From contig NZ_FNQJ01000001.1 in NCBI RefSeq assembly GCF_900107605.1, forward strand, positions 186,001 to 250,000: a stretch of DNA of 64,000 nucleotides, read 5' to 3'. This DNA is from Acidovorax soli. GTDB taxonomy: Bacteria; Pseudomonadota; Gammaproteobacteria; Burkholderiales; Burkholderiaceae_C. Shown here piece by piece: positions 16,048 to 25,549 of the stretch. The position numbers and the translations under genes were made by a program. The notes under the pieces were generated by a model that saw only the letters and a list, made by a program, of their open reading frames with translations, was not told the origin of the DNA and made no database searches. Every line of letters begins with the position of its first letter. Position 1 is the stretch's first letter.

Positions 16048-16962
16048 TCAACTGGCCTTCTGGGTCTGAACCATCTTCATGGCGGAACCAATCAGTGCCG
16101 ACACCTCGGTCATGTTGCTGGGAACGATGAGGGTGGTGGTGGCGTCGGTGGCCACCTTGCCATAGGCTTCCACGGCTTTTTCGGCCACCTTGAGTTGCAC
16201 GGCCTGCTCGCCGCCGGGCTGGCGGATGGCGGCGGCCACGCGTTCGATGGCTTCGGCATTGGCTTCGGCCACGGCCTTGATCGATGCGGCTTCGCCCTGT
16301 GCCTTGTTGATGACGGCCTGCTTTTCACCCTCGGAGCGGGCAATGAAGGCCTCGCGCTCGCCGGTGGCGATGTTGATCTGTTCCTGGCGGCGGCCTTCCG
16401 AGGCGGCGATCAGGGCGCGCTTTTCGCGTTCGGCGGTGATCTGGGCCTGCATGGCGTGCAGGATTTCCTTCGGGGGCGTCAGGTCCTTGATTTCGTAGCG
16501 CAGCACCTTCACGCCCCAGTTCAGCGCGGCCTCGTCGATGGCCTGCACCACCTGGGCGTTGATGATGTCGCGCTCTTCAAAGGTCTTGTCGAGTTCGAGC
16601 TTGCCGATCACGCTGCGCAGCGAGGTCTGGGCCAGCTGGGTGACGGCCATGATGTAGTTGCTCGATCCATAGCTGGCGCGCATGGGGTCGGTGACCTGGA
16701 AGTACAGGATGCCGTCCACCTGCAGCTGCGTGTTGTCGCGGGTGATGCAGATTTGGCTGGGCACATCGAGCGGGATTTCTTTCAGGCTGTGCTTGTAGGC
16801 CACCTTGTCCACAAACGGCACCAGAAAGTTCAGGCCCGGCGTGAGCGTGCCGGCATATTTGCCCAGCCGCTCTTTCACCCAGGCGTTTTGCTGGGGCACG
16901 ACCTTGACGGAGCGCGCAATGAAGACGACGGCGATGGCGAAGAGGATGAGGGCGATTTCCAT
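16048..16962 (-). CDS. SPFH/Band-7 membrane protein (paraslipin/QmcA type)
   Basis: The 304-residue protein has one N-terminal membrane anchor (2-17, IALILFAIAVVFIARS), an SPFH domain of about 20-180 (VPQQNAWVKERLGKYAGTL, CITRDNTQLQVDGILYFQV), and an Ala/Glu-rich coiled coil of about 185-260 with repeated ERE/EAN blocks. Such stomatin-like proteins oligomerise into membrane microdomains and scaffold other membrane proteins. GGAAAGG lies just before the ATG. It is in operon with the NfeD gene upstream (36-base gap), the standard SPFH-NfeD pair. Confidence 0.92.
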   Translation of the reverse strand: MEIALILFAIAVVFIARSVKVVPQQNAWVKERLGKYAGTLTPGLNFLVPFVDKVAYKHSLKEIPLDVPSQICITRDNTQLQVDGILYFQVTDPMRASYGSSNYIMAVTQLAQTSLRSVIGKLELDKTFEERDIINAQVVQAIDEAALNWGVKVLRYEIKDLTPPKEILHAMQAQITAEREKRALIAASEGRRQEQINIATGEREAFIARSEGEKQAVINKAQGEAASIKAVAEANAEAIERVAAAIRQPGGEQAVQLKVAEKAVEAYGKVATDATTTLIVPSNMTEVSALIGSAMKMVQTQKAS

Positions 16963-16998
16963 GGGGGCCTTTCCGGGCGTTGGGTATGGGCGGTGGTT

Positions 16999-17424
16999 TC
17001 AGAGCGGGTCCACCAGCAGGCGGCTGCCCACCAGTTCGGCCACGCGGTGCATGCCGGTGGAGGGCGTGACGCCGGGGCGATGGATGGCGGTCCACTGGGT
17101 GCCGCGGTATTTCACCGTGGCGGTGCCGTCGGCACTCCAGCTGTCGATCATGACGGTTTCGCCCACATCCAGGTTCACGCTGCGGTCGGCGCGGGCAGGC
17201 GGGTCGCCAGGGCGTTTCTTCTTGAACTGGTGCCATGCGACCACCGCACCGCCGCCCACCACCGCGGCCGTGATGATCTGCACGGTCAGCGGCAGGCCCA
17301 GGTGGGCGGCCAGCGCTGCGGCGGCCAGCCCCACCGCCAGCATCAGCAGATAGAAAGTGCCGGTCAGCAGCTCGGTGACCACCGCCACGCCTGCCAAAAG
17401 CCACCAGATCGTGGATTCCTCCAT
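16999..17424 (-). CDS. NfeD-family membrane protein
   Basis: The 141-residue protein has two to three membrane helices within about residues 7-65 (STIWWLLAGVAVVTELLTG and following) and a C-terminal beta-barrel (OB-like) domain: VGETVMIDSWSADGTATVKY and RGTQWTAIHR. Short NfeD proteins work with the SPFH protein encoded next to them. ATG 17424 is preferred over an upstream ATG, because the first helix then starts at once. Confidence 0.88.
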   Translation of the reverse strand: MEESTIWWLLAGVAVVTELLTGTFYLLMLAVGLAAAALAAHLGLPLTVQIITAAVVGGGAVVAWHQFKKKRPGDPPARADRSVNLDVGETVMIDSWSADGTATVKYRGTQWTAIHRPGVTPSTGMHRVAELVGSRLLVDPL

Positions 17425-17564
17425 GCCGACTCCTTGTTCGTCTTTAGTGCACCACATTCTGGGTCAAAAGAATGGCGCTTCAAAGGCGCGTCATGCTTAT
17501 TCCTTACACTTCGCGCCTGTTTCGTTTTTTGGCCGGGCATGGCACGGTTGCACGGAGGCTGCAC

Positions 17565-19928
17565 ATGAAGTTTCGCTTTCCCATCATCATCATCGATGAG
17601 GACTATCGTTCCGAGAACACCTCGGGCCTGGGCATCCGCGCTCTGGCGCAGGCCATCGAGGCCGAGGGCTTCGAGGTGGTCGGGGTCACCAGCTATGGCG
17701 ATCTGAGCCAGTTCGCCCAGCAGCAAAGCCGCGCCAGCGCCTTCATCCTGTCGATTGACGATGAAGAATTCACGGCGCAGGAGGGGCTCGATCCCATCGT
17801 GCTGAGCCTGCGCAACTTCATTGGCGAAGTGCGGCGCAAGAATGCCGAGGTGCCCATCTACGTGCACGGCGAAACCAAGACCAGCCGCCACCTGCCCAAC
17901 GACATCCTGCGCGAGCTGCACGGGTTCATCCACATGTTCGAGGACACCCCCGAATTCGTGGCCAAGCACATCATCCGCGAGGCCAAGAGCTACCTGGAAG
18001 GCGTGCAGCCGCCGTTCTTCAAGGCGCTGCTCGATTACGCCGAAGACGGCTCGTACAGCTGGCACTGCCCAGGCCACTCGGGTGGCGTGGCGTTTTTGAA
18101 GAGCCCCGTGGGCCAGATGTACCACCAGTTCTACGGCGAGAACATGCTGCGCGCCGACGTCTGCAATGCCGTGGAAGAGCTGGGCCAGCTGCTGGACCAC
18201 AACGGCGCCATTGGCGAATCGGAGCGCAATGCCGCGCGCATCTTCAATGCCGACCACTGCTTCTTCGTGACCAACGGCACATCCACATCCAACAAGATGG
18301 TGTGGCACCACACGGTGGCGCCGGACGACGTGGTGGTGGTGGACCGCAACTGCCACAAGTCCATCCTGCACAGCATCATCATGACCGGCGCGGTGCCCGT
18401 GTTCATGAAGCCCACGCGCAACCACTTCGGCATCATCGGGCCCATCCCGCAGAGCGAGTTCGAGCCCGTGGCCATCCAGGCCAAGATCAAGGCCAACCCC
18501 CTGCTCAAGGGCGTCGATCCGAAGAAGGTCAAGCCCCGCGTGCTCACGCTCACGCAGTCCACCTACGACGGCGTGCTCTACAACACCGAAACCATCAAGG
18601 CCATGCTCGATGGCTACGTGGACAACCTGCACTTCGATGAAGCCTGGCTGCCGCACGCGGCCTTCCACCCGTTCTATGGCAGCTACCACGCCATGGGCAA
18701 GAAGCGCATGCGGCCCAAGCACTCGGTGACCTACGCCACGCAGTCCATCCACAAGCTGCTGGCGGGCATCAGCCAGGCCAGCCATGTGCTGGTGCAGGAC
18801 TCGCAGACCACCAAGCTCGACCGCCACCTGTTCAACGAGGCCTATCTGATGCACACCAGCACCAGCCCTCAGTACAGCATCATCGCCAGCTGCGACGTGG
18901 CGGCCGCGATGATGGAGCCGCCCGGCGGCACCGCGCTGGTGGAAGAGAGCATTCTCGAAGCGCTGGATTTTCGCCGCGCCATGCGCCAGGTGGAGGAAGA
19001 GTTCGGCAAGAACGACTGGTGGTTCAAGGTCTGGGGGCCGGAAAAGCTGGTGGACGAAGGCATTGGCCGGGCCGAGGACTGGATCATCCGCAGCGACAGC
19101 AAGAGCAAGAAGAACGGCAGCAAGTGGCACGGTTTCGGCCAGCTGGCCGACGGCTTCAACATGCTCGACCCGATCAAGTCCACCATCGTCACGCCGGGCC
19201 TGAGCCTGGACGGCAAGTTCGACAAGACCGGCATTCCGGCGTCCATCGTGACCAAGTACCTGGCCGAGCACGGCGTGGTGGTCGAAAAGACGGGGCTCTA
19301 CAGCTTCTTCATCATGTTCACCATCGGCATCACCAAGGGCCGCTGGAACACGCTGCTCACGGCGCTGCAGCAGTTCAAGGACGACTACGAGAAGAACCAG
19401 CCCATGTGGCGCATCCTTCCCGAGTTCTGCCAGCAGCACAAGCGCTACGAGCGCATGGGCCTCAAGGACCTGTGCCAGCATGTGCACGAGATGTATGCCA
19501 AGTACGACATCGCGCGCCTGACGACCGAGATGTATTTGTCGGACCTCACGCCGGCCATGAAGCCCAGCGACGCGTTTGCGCACATCGCCCACCGCACCAC
19601 CGAGCGCGTGGAGATCGACCACCTCGAAGGCCGCATCACCGTGGGCCTGGTCACGCCGTACCCGCCGGGCATTCCGCTGCTGATTCCGGGCGAGGTGTTC
19701 AACCGGAAGATCGTGGACTACCTGAAGTTCGCCCGTGAATTCGCCAAGCTGTGCCCGGGCTTCGAGACGGATATCCACGGCCTGGTCGAGGTGGAGGATG
19801 AAAGCGGCCAGGTGCGCTATTACGCCGACTGCGTGGCCGAGAAATTCGCCAGACAACCCAAGCCGCTGACCACTTCCGACAATCTGGTGCAGATGGGCGA
19901 CGATGGCCCTTACGGCCGCAATGTGTGA
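17565..19928 (+). CDS. Orn/Lys/Arg decarboxylase (PLP-dependent, fold type I)
   Basis: The 787-residue enzyme decarboxylates a basic amino acid to a polyamine precursor or consumes protons in acid. It has an N-terminal wing domain (FPIIIIDEDYRSENTSGLGI), a large PLP domain with GSYSWHCPGHSGGVAF, FFVTNGTSTSNKM and the Schiff-base lysine in QSIHKLLAG (K397), and a C-terminal domain. The length equals the biodegradative class (AdiA, CadA, SpeF). The substrate is not decided by visible residues. ATG 17565 follows ACGGAGG and begins the wing domain directly; longer frames upstream have no homology. It is monocistronic and convergent with the ligase gene. Confidence 0.92.
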   Translation: MKFRFPIIIIDEDYRSENTSGLGIRALAQAIEAEGFEVVGVTSYGDLSQFAQQQSRASAFILSIDDEEFTAQEGLDPIVLSLRNFIGEVRRKNAEVPIYVHGETKTSRHLPNDILRELHGFIHMFEDTPEFVAKHIIREAKSYLEGVQPPFFKALLDYAEDGSYSWHCPGHSGGVAFLKSPVGQMYHQFYGENMLRADVCNAVEELGQLLDHNGAIGESERNAARIFNADHCFFVTNGTSTSNKMVWHHTVAPDDVVVVDRNCHKSILHSIIMTGAVPVFMKPTRNHFGIIGPIPQSEFEPVAIQAKIKANPLLKGVDPKKVKPRVLTLTQSTYDGVLYNTETIKAMLDGYVDNLHFDEAWLPHAAFHPFYGSYHAMGKKRMRPKHSVTYATQSIHKLLAGISQASHVLVQDSQTTKLDRHLFNEAYLMHTSTSPQYSIIASCDVAAAMMEPPGGTALVEESILEALDFRRAMRQVEEEFGKNDWWFKVWGPEKLVDEGIGRAEDWIIRSDSKSKKNGSKWHGFGQLADGFNMLDPIKSTIVTPGLSLDGKFDKTGIPASIVTKYLAEHGVVVEKTGLYSFFIMFTIGITKGRWNTLLTALQQFKDDYEKNQPMWRILPEFCQQHKRYERMGLKDLCQHVHEMYAKYDIARLTTEMYLSDLTPAMKPSDAFAHIAHRTTERVEIDHLEGRITVGLVTPYPPGIPLLIPGEVFNRKIVDYLKFAREFAKLCPGFETDIHGLVEVEDESGQVRYYADCVAEKFARQPKPLTTSDNLVQMGDDGPYGRNV

Positions 19929-19961
19929 CGGCTCCGGCGGCCTTTGCGGTCGCTGGATTTT

Positions 19962-19999
19962 GGGTTGAACTGGCTGCCAGCCGCTCGCCCGTTCAACCC
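19962..19999. terminator. Hairpin between convergent decarboxylase and ligase genes
   Basis: The arms GGGTTGAAC (19962-19970) and GTTCAACCC (19991-19999) pair perfectly around a 20-base loop, between the two convergent stop codons. There is no strong U-tract on either side, so a bidirectional terminator is possible but unproven. Confidence 0.4.
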
Positions 20000-20006
20000 G
20001 TTCACT

Positions 20007-20873
20007 TCACTGGGCCGGCATGTCCTCGCGCACTCGCACAAAGCTGGCAAAGCGCGGCAGGCCGCCGTCGTGGGTGCCGCGAAAGCGGTAGGTCACCCAG
20101 CTGCCGACGGGCGGCGGGCGTTCGCGGTCGGCATCGCTGAAGCCTGCACCCAGCCGGAAACGCTGGCCGGTGGGCATTTCGACCAGCAGCGCACCCATGC
20201 GCCCGGCGTGTCTGCCCTTGCCGGGCAGGTGCGCGACCACGCGGGCCTCGGTGTCCTCGTGCGTCTTGAGCTTGATGAGATCGTCGCTGCGGCCCGCGCG
20301 GTACAGCGATGCGCCCCGGTGCAGCATCAGCCCCTCGCCACCGGCGCGCACGGTGCGGGCCAGCAGCGCCTGCAGCGCTGCGTCGCTGGCCACGCGCCGT
20401 TGCGGCACGGCCTGCACCCAGGGCTGGCCCAGGTGCTCGACGAGGGCGGCCAGGGCCGGCAGGCGCTGGTCGAATGTGCCGCCATGCGCGGGCAGGTCAA
20501 ACACCATGAAGCGCATCTGGCGCCAGGCCGTGTCGTCGGCTTGTTGCTGGCGTGCGGTGGACTGGGCGTGGCTGAAACGCCCGCGCCCGGCCCACAGCTC
20601 GCCGTCCATCGGCACCTGGGGCCAGCCGGCGGTGAACCAGGCGGGGGCCTGCACCGTCTCGCCACCCCGGGTGCGCAGCGTGCGGCCATCCCAGAAGCCG
20701 CGCACGCCGTCGTATTTCTCGCTCACCCAGTAATCCTGCAGCGCCAGGCCGGGGCGATAGACCTGGGCCAGCAGCAGGGCGGGTGCCTCTGCGGCCAGCG
20801 CGGGCAGGGCAGGCAGGGCGGCCAGCGCCAGCAGGGCGAGGCAGCTTCTGCGGCGCATGGTGCGATGGATCAT
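20007..20873 (-). CDS. ATP-dependent DNA ligase with signal peptide
   Basis: The 288-residue protein has an exported-protein N-terminus: Arg-rich MRRRS, a hydrophobic run LALLALAALPALPALA and a cleavage-like AAEA. A minimal nucleotidyltransferase plus OB ligase follows: motif I SEKYDGVRGFW with Lys53, PMDGELWAGRG (motif III), GGEGLMLHRG (motif IV) and DLIKLKTHEDTEARV (motif V). Small ATP-dependent ligases of this kind (Lig E type) are proposed to act on extracellular or incoming DNA. The start could also be the ATG 15 bases further in; neither has a clear ribosome site, and a dispersed hairpin repeat sits just upstream. Confidence 0.85.
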   Translation of the reverse strand: MIHRTMRRRSCLALLALAALPALPALAAEAPALLLAQVYRPGLALQDYWVSEKYDGVRGFWDGRTLRTRGGETVQAPAWFTAGWPQVPMDGELWAGRGRFSHAQSTARQQQADDTAWRQMRFMVFDLPAHGGTFDQRLPALAALVEHLGQPWVQAVPQRRVASDAALQALLARTVRAGGEGLMLHRGASLYRAGRSDDLIKLKTHEDTEARVVAHLPGKGRHAGRMGALLVEMPTGQRFRLGAGFSDADRERPPPVGSWVTYRFRGTHDGGLPRFASFVRVREDMPAQ

Positions 20874-20875
20874 TT

Positions 20876-20910
20876 GGCTGCTGGCGCTTGATTGGTAAAC
20901 GCTAGCAGCC
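20876..20910. repeat. Dispersed hairpin repeat, copy A
   Basis: GGCTGCTGGCG and CGCTAGCAGCC form an 11-base-pair stem with one G-T mismatch around a 13-base loop. It resembles five other short stretches in the window (near 34.25, 39.82, 49.61, 53.56 and 63.16 kb). Its position next to the ligase start codon may affect expression. Confidence 0.7.
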
Positions 20911-20940
20911 GATTTGACCAAGAATACCGGCGCGCGGTAT

Positions 20941-21741
20941 TCAGACCTGGTCGGCGCTCAGGCCTGCCGTCTGGCTGAAGCCGCCGTCCACATAGCTGAT
21001 CTCGGCCGTCATGCCGCTGGCCAGGTCGGACAGCAGGAAGGCTGCCACGTTGCCCACGTCCTCGATCGTCACGTTGCGGCGCAGGGGCGCGGCGTCGGCC
21101 ACGCGGCCCAGCAGCTTGCCGAAGTCCTTGATGCCGCTGGCCGCCAGGGTCTTGATGGGGCCGGCGGAGACGCCGTTGACGCGGATGCTGCGGCCGTCTT
21201 CGGTGCGGCCCACGGCCTCGGCCAGGTAGCGCACGCTGGCTTCCAGGCTGGCCTTGGCCAGGCCCATGGTGTTGTAGTTGGGAATGCTGCGCAGCGCGCC
21301 CAGGTAGCTCAGCGTGAGCAGCGAGGACTTGTCGTTCAGGTAGGGCAGGGCGGCCTTGGCCATGGCCGGGAAGCTGTAGGCGCTGATGTCGTGCGCAATG
21401 CGAAACGCTTCGCGCGAGAGGCCTTCGAGGAAGTTGCCGGCAATCGCCTCGCGCGGCGCAAAGCCGATGCTGTGCACGAAGCCGTCGAATTGGGGCCAGG
21501 TCTGGGCCAGGTCGGCGAACATGCGGTCGATCTGTTCGTCGCTGCCCACGTCGCAATCAAAGATCAGCTTGGAATCAAACTCGGCGGCAAAGTCGGTGAT
21601 GCGGTCCTTGAAGCGCTCGCCCACGTAGCTGAAGGCCAGCTCGGCGCCCTGTGCGTGGCAGGCCTTGGCGATGCCGTAAGCGATGGAGCGGTTGGACAGC
21701 ACGCCCGTGATGAGCAGTTTCTTGCCGGTCAGAAAACCCAT
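20941..21741 (-). CDS. fabI: Enoyl-[acyl-carrier-protein] reductase (NADH)
   Basis: The 266-residue enzyme reduces trans-2-enoyl-ACP in the last step of each fatty acid elongation round. The cofactor motif is [15 protein letters not shown], and the catalytic Tyr146 (TLSYLGA), Tyr156 and Lys163 ([14 protein letters not shown]) fall at exactly the Escherichia coli FabI positions. [20 protein letters not shown] and the C-terminal [15 protein letters not shown] are canonical. It is transcribed away from the yej operon and preceded by an AGGAGAAAAACC-like ribosome site. All key residues are intact, so triclosan-type inhibitors would be expected to bind. Confidence 0.97.
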   Translation of the reverse strand: MGFLTGKKLLITGVLSNRSIAYGIAKACHAQGAELAFSYVGERFKDRITDFAAEFDSKLIFDCDVGSDEQIDRMFADLAQTWPQFDGFVHSIGFAPREAIAGNFLEGLSREAFRIAHDISAYSFPAMAKAALPYLNDKSSLLTLSYLGALRSIPNYNTMGLAKASLEASVRYLAEAVGRTEDGRSIRVNGVSAGPIKTLAASGIKDFGKLLGRVADAAPLRRNVTIEDVGNVAAFLLSDLASGMTAEISYVDGGFSQTAGLSADQV

Positions 21742-21845
21742 GGTTTTTCTCCTGTGGAATGCGATGTGGGGGTGAACGGCGTGGTTACTGGGGTCGGCCC
21801 CGCAGTTTGCGCAAAGGCCCCGCCGACGTAGGGCAGAATTGTCGC

Positions 21846-23645
21846 ATGCGGTTTTGGTTGATTTTTTCGATGTGCTTGTGTGCGGCGCCAGCCTGGGCTG
21901 CGCATGCCTATGCGCTGTGGGGCGCGCCGCGCTACCCGGCCGGGTTCACGCATTTCAGTTACGTGAACCCCGATGCCCCCAAGGGCGGCGAGCTGCGGCT
22001 GGTGAGCAACCTGCGCACCTCCACCTTCGACAAATACAACCCGTTCACCATCAAGGGCAGCGCGCCGGCCTACCTGTCGGCGCTGATGTTCGACTCGCTG
22101 CTGGCGGGCTCCATGGACGAAACCGCCACCGGCTACGGCCTGCTGGCCGAGGATGTGGAGGTGGCCCCCGACGGGCTTTCGGCCACGTTCCGCCTGCGGC
22201 CCGAGGCGCGCTTTCACAATGGCAAGCAGGTGGCGGCGCAGGACGTGAAATACAGCTACGACACCCTGGTGGGCCCGTTCACGTCGCCCGCCTACAAGAC
22301 CACGCTGATCGATGTGGCGGGGGTCGATGTGCTGGACGAGCGCACGGTGCGCTACCGCTTCAGGCAGCCCAACCGCGAGCTGCCGCTCACCGTGGGCGGC
22401 CTGCCGGTGTTCAGCCGCGACTGGGGCATGGAGAACGGCCAGGCCAAGCCCTTCGACCAGGTGGTGATGGACATCCCCATTGGCAGCGGGCCCTACAAGA
22501 TCGGCCCGGTGCGCTTCGGCAAGGACATCACCTACGTGCGCGACCCGGGCTACTGGGCCAAGGATTTGAACGTGCGCAGGGGCACGGCCAACTTTGATCG
22601 CATCACCGTCAAGATCTACAAGGACGCCACGGCGCGGCTCGAAGCCCTCAAGGCCGGCGAGTTCGACCTGATGCGCTTTTTCAGCGCGGGCGATTGGGCG
22701 CGGCGCGTGAATGGCAAGAAGTTCGACACCGGTGAACTGGTCAAGGGCGAATTCGCCCACAAGCTGCCCTCGGGCTTCCAGAGCTATGTGCTCAACACGC
22801 GCCGCCCGCTGTTGCAGGATGTGCGCGTGCGCGAGGCGCTGGGCCTGGCGATCGACTACGAGTGGATGAACCGCCAGATGTTCTACGGCGCCTACCAGCG
22901 GGTCAACGGCCTGTTTGGCAACACCGCCTGCGAGACCCGCGGCACGCCGTCGCCGCAGGAGCTGGCGCTGATGGGGCCGTTTCGCAAGGACATCCCACCA
23001 GCGGCTTTTGGCCCCATGACCGTGCCACCGCGCACCGACGGGGATTCGTCGCTGCGCGCCAACCTGCGCCGCGCGCAGCAGCTGCTGAAAGAAGCGGGCT
23101 GGGAGGTGCGCGATGGTGCCCTGCGCAATGCCCAGGGGCAGGCCATGGTGCTGGAATACATGGACAGCAACGAGGGCGGCGTGCGCACCGTCACGCCCTG
23201 GATGCGCAGCCTCGAAAAGCTGGGCATCACGCTGCGTTTCCGCTCGGTGGACTTTGCCCTGTACCAGCAGCGCCTGCAGAAGTTTGACTTCGACATCACC
23301 TCCATGGCCTTCCAGGGCACGCACAACCCGGGCCAGGAGTTTGCCGACCTGTTCGGCAGCAAGGCCGCCGACACCGAGGATTCGGGCAACTTCGCCGGCG
23401 TGAAGAGCCCGGCCGTGGACGCCATGATCAAGGCCATGACCGCGGCCAGGACCGCGGCGCAGCTGCTGCCCGCCTGCCATGCGCTGGAGCGCATCATCGC
23501 GCACAGCCACTACCTGCTTCCCCAGTGGACGGCGCCCACCCACCGCATGGCCTACAACGGCTGGCGCCTGGCCAGACCCGCCACGGTGCCGCCCTACACC
23601 AGCGGCGAGGGCTGGGTTATCGACACCTGGTGGGCACGCCAATGA
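21846..23645 (+). CDS. yejA: Peptide ABC transporter periplasmic binding protein (YejA-like)
   Basis: The 599-residue family 5 solute-binding protein has a signal peptide [19 protein letters not shown] and a mature start [20 protein letters not shown]. Hallmark blocks are [29 protein letters not shown], a binding-cleft stretch near [12 protein letters not shown], and [20 protein letters not shown]. It delivers peptides (microcin C-type uptake in the Escherichia coli paralogue) to the YejBEF membrane complex encoded downstream. ATG 21846 is the start of the signal peptide; upstream in-frame codons are non-homologous. A 112-base GC-rich repeat separates it from yejB. Confidence 0.93.
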   Translation: MRFWLIFSMCLCAAPAWAAHAYALWGAPRYPAGFTHFSYVNPDAPKGGELRLVSNLRTSTFDKYNPFTIKGSAPAYLSALMFDSLLAGSMDETATGYGLLAEDVEVAPDGLSATFRLRPEARFHNGKQVAAQDVKYSYDTLVGPFTSPAYKTTLIDVAGVDVLDERTVRYRFRQPNRELPLTVGGLPVFSRDWGMENGQAKPFDQVVMDIPIGSGPYKIGPVRFGKDITYVRDPGYWAKDLNVRRGTANFDRITVKIYKDATARLEALKAGEFDLMRFFSAGDWARRVNGKKFDTGELVKGEFAHKLPSGFQSYVLNTRRPLLQDVRVREALGLAIDYEWMNRQMFYGAYQRVNGLFGNTACETRGTPSPQELALMGPFRKDIPPAAFGPMTVPPRTDGDSSLRANLRRAQQLLKEAGWEVRDGALRNAQGQAMVLEYMDSNEGGVRTVTPWMRSLEKLGITLRFRSVDFALYQQRLQKFDFDITSMAFQGTHNPGQEFADLFGSKAADTEDSGNFAGVKSPAVDAMIKAMTAARTAAQLLPACHALERIIAHSHYLLPQWTAPTHRMAYNGWRLARPATVPPYTSGEGWVIDTWWARQ

Positions 23646-23757
23646 TGCCCCCACGCTCCACCGTTGCGCGGGTCGCTGTTCCCCGAGGGGGCTGGCCTTG
23701 CTGGTGGCGGCCCGGCGCGGCGGCCGCCACCACCACTGCTGAAAACAAGGGTTGATC
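23646..23757. repeat. GC-rich intergenic mosaic repeat between yejA and yejB
   Basis: The stretch contains CGCTCCACCGTTGCGCGGGTCGC, CCCCGAGGGGGC (a perfect palindromic core) and a GGCGGCC...GGCCGCC-type dyad. Such dispersed GC-rich units are common in intergenic regions of this bacterial family. It has no coding potential of its own, and yejB starts just after it. Confidence 0.5.
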
Positions 23758-23761
23758 GAAG

Positions 23762-24793
23762 ATGCTGGCCTACATCCTCAAGCGCGTGCTGCTGATGCTG
23801 CCCACCCTGCTGGGCGTGCTGCTGCTGACCTTTGTGGTGATCCAGTTCGTGCCCGGCGGTCCGGTGGAGCAGTACATGGCCGAGGCCAAGGCCGGCGCGG
23901 GTGGTGGTGGCGCCGAAGGCGGCGGCCTGGCCTACCGGGGCGCGCAGGGCGTGGACCCGAAGCGGCTGGAGCAGATCAAGGCGCTGTATGGCTTCGACAA
24001 GCCTGCGCACGAGCGTTTCTGGCAGATGCTGGGCCAGTTCGCGCGCTTTGACCTGGGCAAGAGCTTCTTCCAGAACAAGGACGTGTGGCAGCTGGTGGTG
24101 GAGAAGCTGCCCGTGTCCATCAGCCTGGGGCTGTGGACCTTCTTCATCAGCTACCTCGTGGCCGTGCCCCTGGGCGTGGCCAAGGCGGTGCGCGCGGGTT
24201 CGCGCTTCGATCTGGTGACCACGCTGCTCATCCTGGTGGGCTATGCGATTCCGGGCTTCGTGCTGGGTGTGGCGCTGCTGGTCATCTTCGGCGGACAGCT
24301 GCAGTGGTTTCCGCTGCGCGGGCTGACCTCGTCGAACTGGGAGGAGTTGGGCTGGGGCGCGCGCATCGTGGACTACCTGTGGCACATCACCTTGCCCATC
24401 ACCGCCATGGTGCTGGGCAGCTTTGCCGTGACGGCCATGCTGACCAAGAACGCGTTTCTCGAAGAAATCCGCAAGCAGTATGTGCTGACGGCGCGCGCCA
24501 AGGGCCTGAGCGAGCGCCAGGTGCTGTGGAAGCATGTGTTCCGCAACGCGCTGATTCCCATCATCACCGGCTTTCCGGCGGCGTTCATCGGCGCGTTCTT
24601 TGCGGGCTCGCTGCTGATCGAGACGCTGTTTTCACTCGACGGCCTGGGCCTCTTGAGCTACGAGAGCGTGATCCGCCGCGACTACCCCGTGGTACTGGGC
24701 ACGCTGTATTTGTTCACGCTGATCGGGCTGGTGACCAAGCTGATTTCCGACCTGTGCTACGTGTGGGTGGACCCGCGGGTGAAATTCGATTGA
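23762..24793 (+). CDS. yejB: Peptide ABC transporter permease (YejB-like)
   Basis: The 343-residue inner-membrane permease of the DppB type has an N-terminal span (MLAYILKRVLLMLPTLLGVL) and five further spans from about 115. The EAA-loop signature is KQYVLTARAKGLSERQVLWKH-like, followed by VFRNALIPIITGFP. A loop of about 25 Gly/Ala-rich residues near 40-60 (KAGAGGGGAEGGG) is also present. It forms the channel with YejE. A toxin-antitoxin module begins 59 bases after its stop. Confidence 0.93.
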   Translation: MLAYILKRVLLMLPTLLGVLLLTFVVIQFVPGGPVEQYMAEAKAGAGGGGAEGGGLAYRGAQGVDPKRLEQIKALYGFDKPAHERFWQMLGQFARFDLGKSFFQNKDVWQLVVEKLPVSISLGLWTFFISYLVAVPLGVAKAVRAGSRFDLVTTLLILVGYAIPGFVLGVALLVIFGGQLQWFPLRGLTSSNWEELGWGARIVDYLWHITLPITAMVLGSFAVTAMLTKNAFLEEIRKQYVLTARAKGLSERQVLWKHVFRNALIPIITGFPAAFIGAFFAGSLLIETLFSLDGLGLLSYESVIRRDYPVVLGTLYLFTLIGLVTKLISDLCYVWVDPRVKFD

Positions 24794-24851
24794 TGGCTGA
24801 TCGAGAGTTGGACATAATAAGTGCCCAACTTGTCCATTTGAGGGGTTCATC

Positions 24852-25139
24852 ATGACCTGGAACATCGCCAGCGCCAAGCAGCAATTTTCTGAAGTGGTGC
24901 GCCTGACCGCCGAGGAGCCGCAAGCTATCTACAACCGAGACAAACCTGTCGCCGTGCTGATTTCGGCGCAGGAGTTTGAGGAATTCAAACGATGGAAGGC
25001 CGAGCGCCAGCGGCCCACGCTGGCGCAGCAGTTTGACGAAATACGCGCTTTGCTTGCAGCACAGGGATTGGATGGCATCGAGATACCGCCCAGAACCAAT
25101 CGCCCCAATCCCATGGATGAACCTGGATACTGGGACTGA
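24852..25139 (+). CDS. Phd/YefM-family antitoxin
   Basis: The 95-residue protein begins with the Phd DNA-binding fold: MTWNIASAKQQFSEVVRLTA, then QAIYNRDKPVAVLISAQEFEEF. The C-terminal acidic and Pro-rich part (from about 50) would bind the toxin. It should neutralise the PIN protein encoded five bases downstream. The 58 bases upstream carry dyads built from GGACA/TGTCC and GTTGG/CCAAC that could be its operator, and a TAATAA-type -10 element. Confidence 0.88.
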   Translation: MTWNIASAKQQFSEVVRLTAEEPQAIYNRDKPVAVLISAQEFEEFKRWKAERQRPTLAQQFDEIRALLAAQGLDGIEIPPRTNRPNPMDEPGYWD

Positions 25140-25144
25140 CAGCC

Positions 25145-25549
25145 ATGCAGCTTGCAGACACCAACATCATTAGCGAGCTGATGCGCCGCCAGCCCCACCC
25201 AGGCGTTCTGGCGTGGCGCGACACGGTCGATGCTGTGCATGGCAAGCTCACTTTGTCTGTCATCACGATCGATGAAATTTTTTATGGCTTATTGCGCAAA
25301 CCCCACCCCACCTTAATGGCATGGTTTGACGAGTTCATTGGGCGCAATGAGGTGCTCGACACCACGCCATCCATAGCTCGCCGCGCTGGAGAAATGCGCG
25401 GCATGTTCGCCGCACGCGGGCAGGTGCGCAGCCAGGCCGACATGCTGATAGCCGCCACCGCCCAGGTGCACGCGCTCACGGTGGTCACGCGCAATGTGCG
25501 CGACTTTGATGGCTGCGGCATTGGGCTGCTCAACCCGTTTACGGCATGA
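25145..25549 (+). CDS. vapC: PIN-domain toxin (VapC family)
   Basis: The 134-residue protein has the four acidic residues of an active PIN ribonuclease: D5 in LADTNIISEL, E44 in TIDEIFYGLL, D99 in SQADMLIAATAQ, and the TRNVRDF segment (D120). VapC enzymes cleave tRNA or rRNA and slow translation. The gene follows its antitoxin by five bases, and its stop overlaps the ATG of yejE (ATGA). The module thus sits inside a transporter operon, and its own translation may help that of yejE. Confidence 0.9.
   Translation: MQLADTNIISELMRRQPHPGVLAWRDTVDAVHGKLTLSVITIDEIFYGLLRKPHPTLMAWFDEFIGRNEVLDTTPSIARRAGEMRGMFAARGQVRSQADMLIAATAQVHALTVVTRNVRDFDGCGIGLLNPFTA

Noticed and set aside
17364-19856. Long open frame antisense to the decarboxylase
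   Set aside because: Artefact of codon bias; the sense product has all decarboxylase motifs.
21729-23654. Long open frame antisense to yejA
   Set aside because: Artefact of codon bias; sense strand encodes a clear binding protein with signal peptide.
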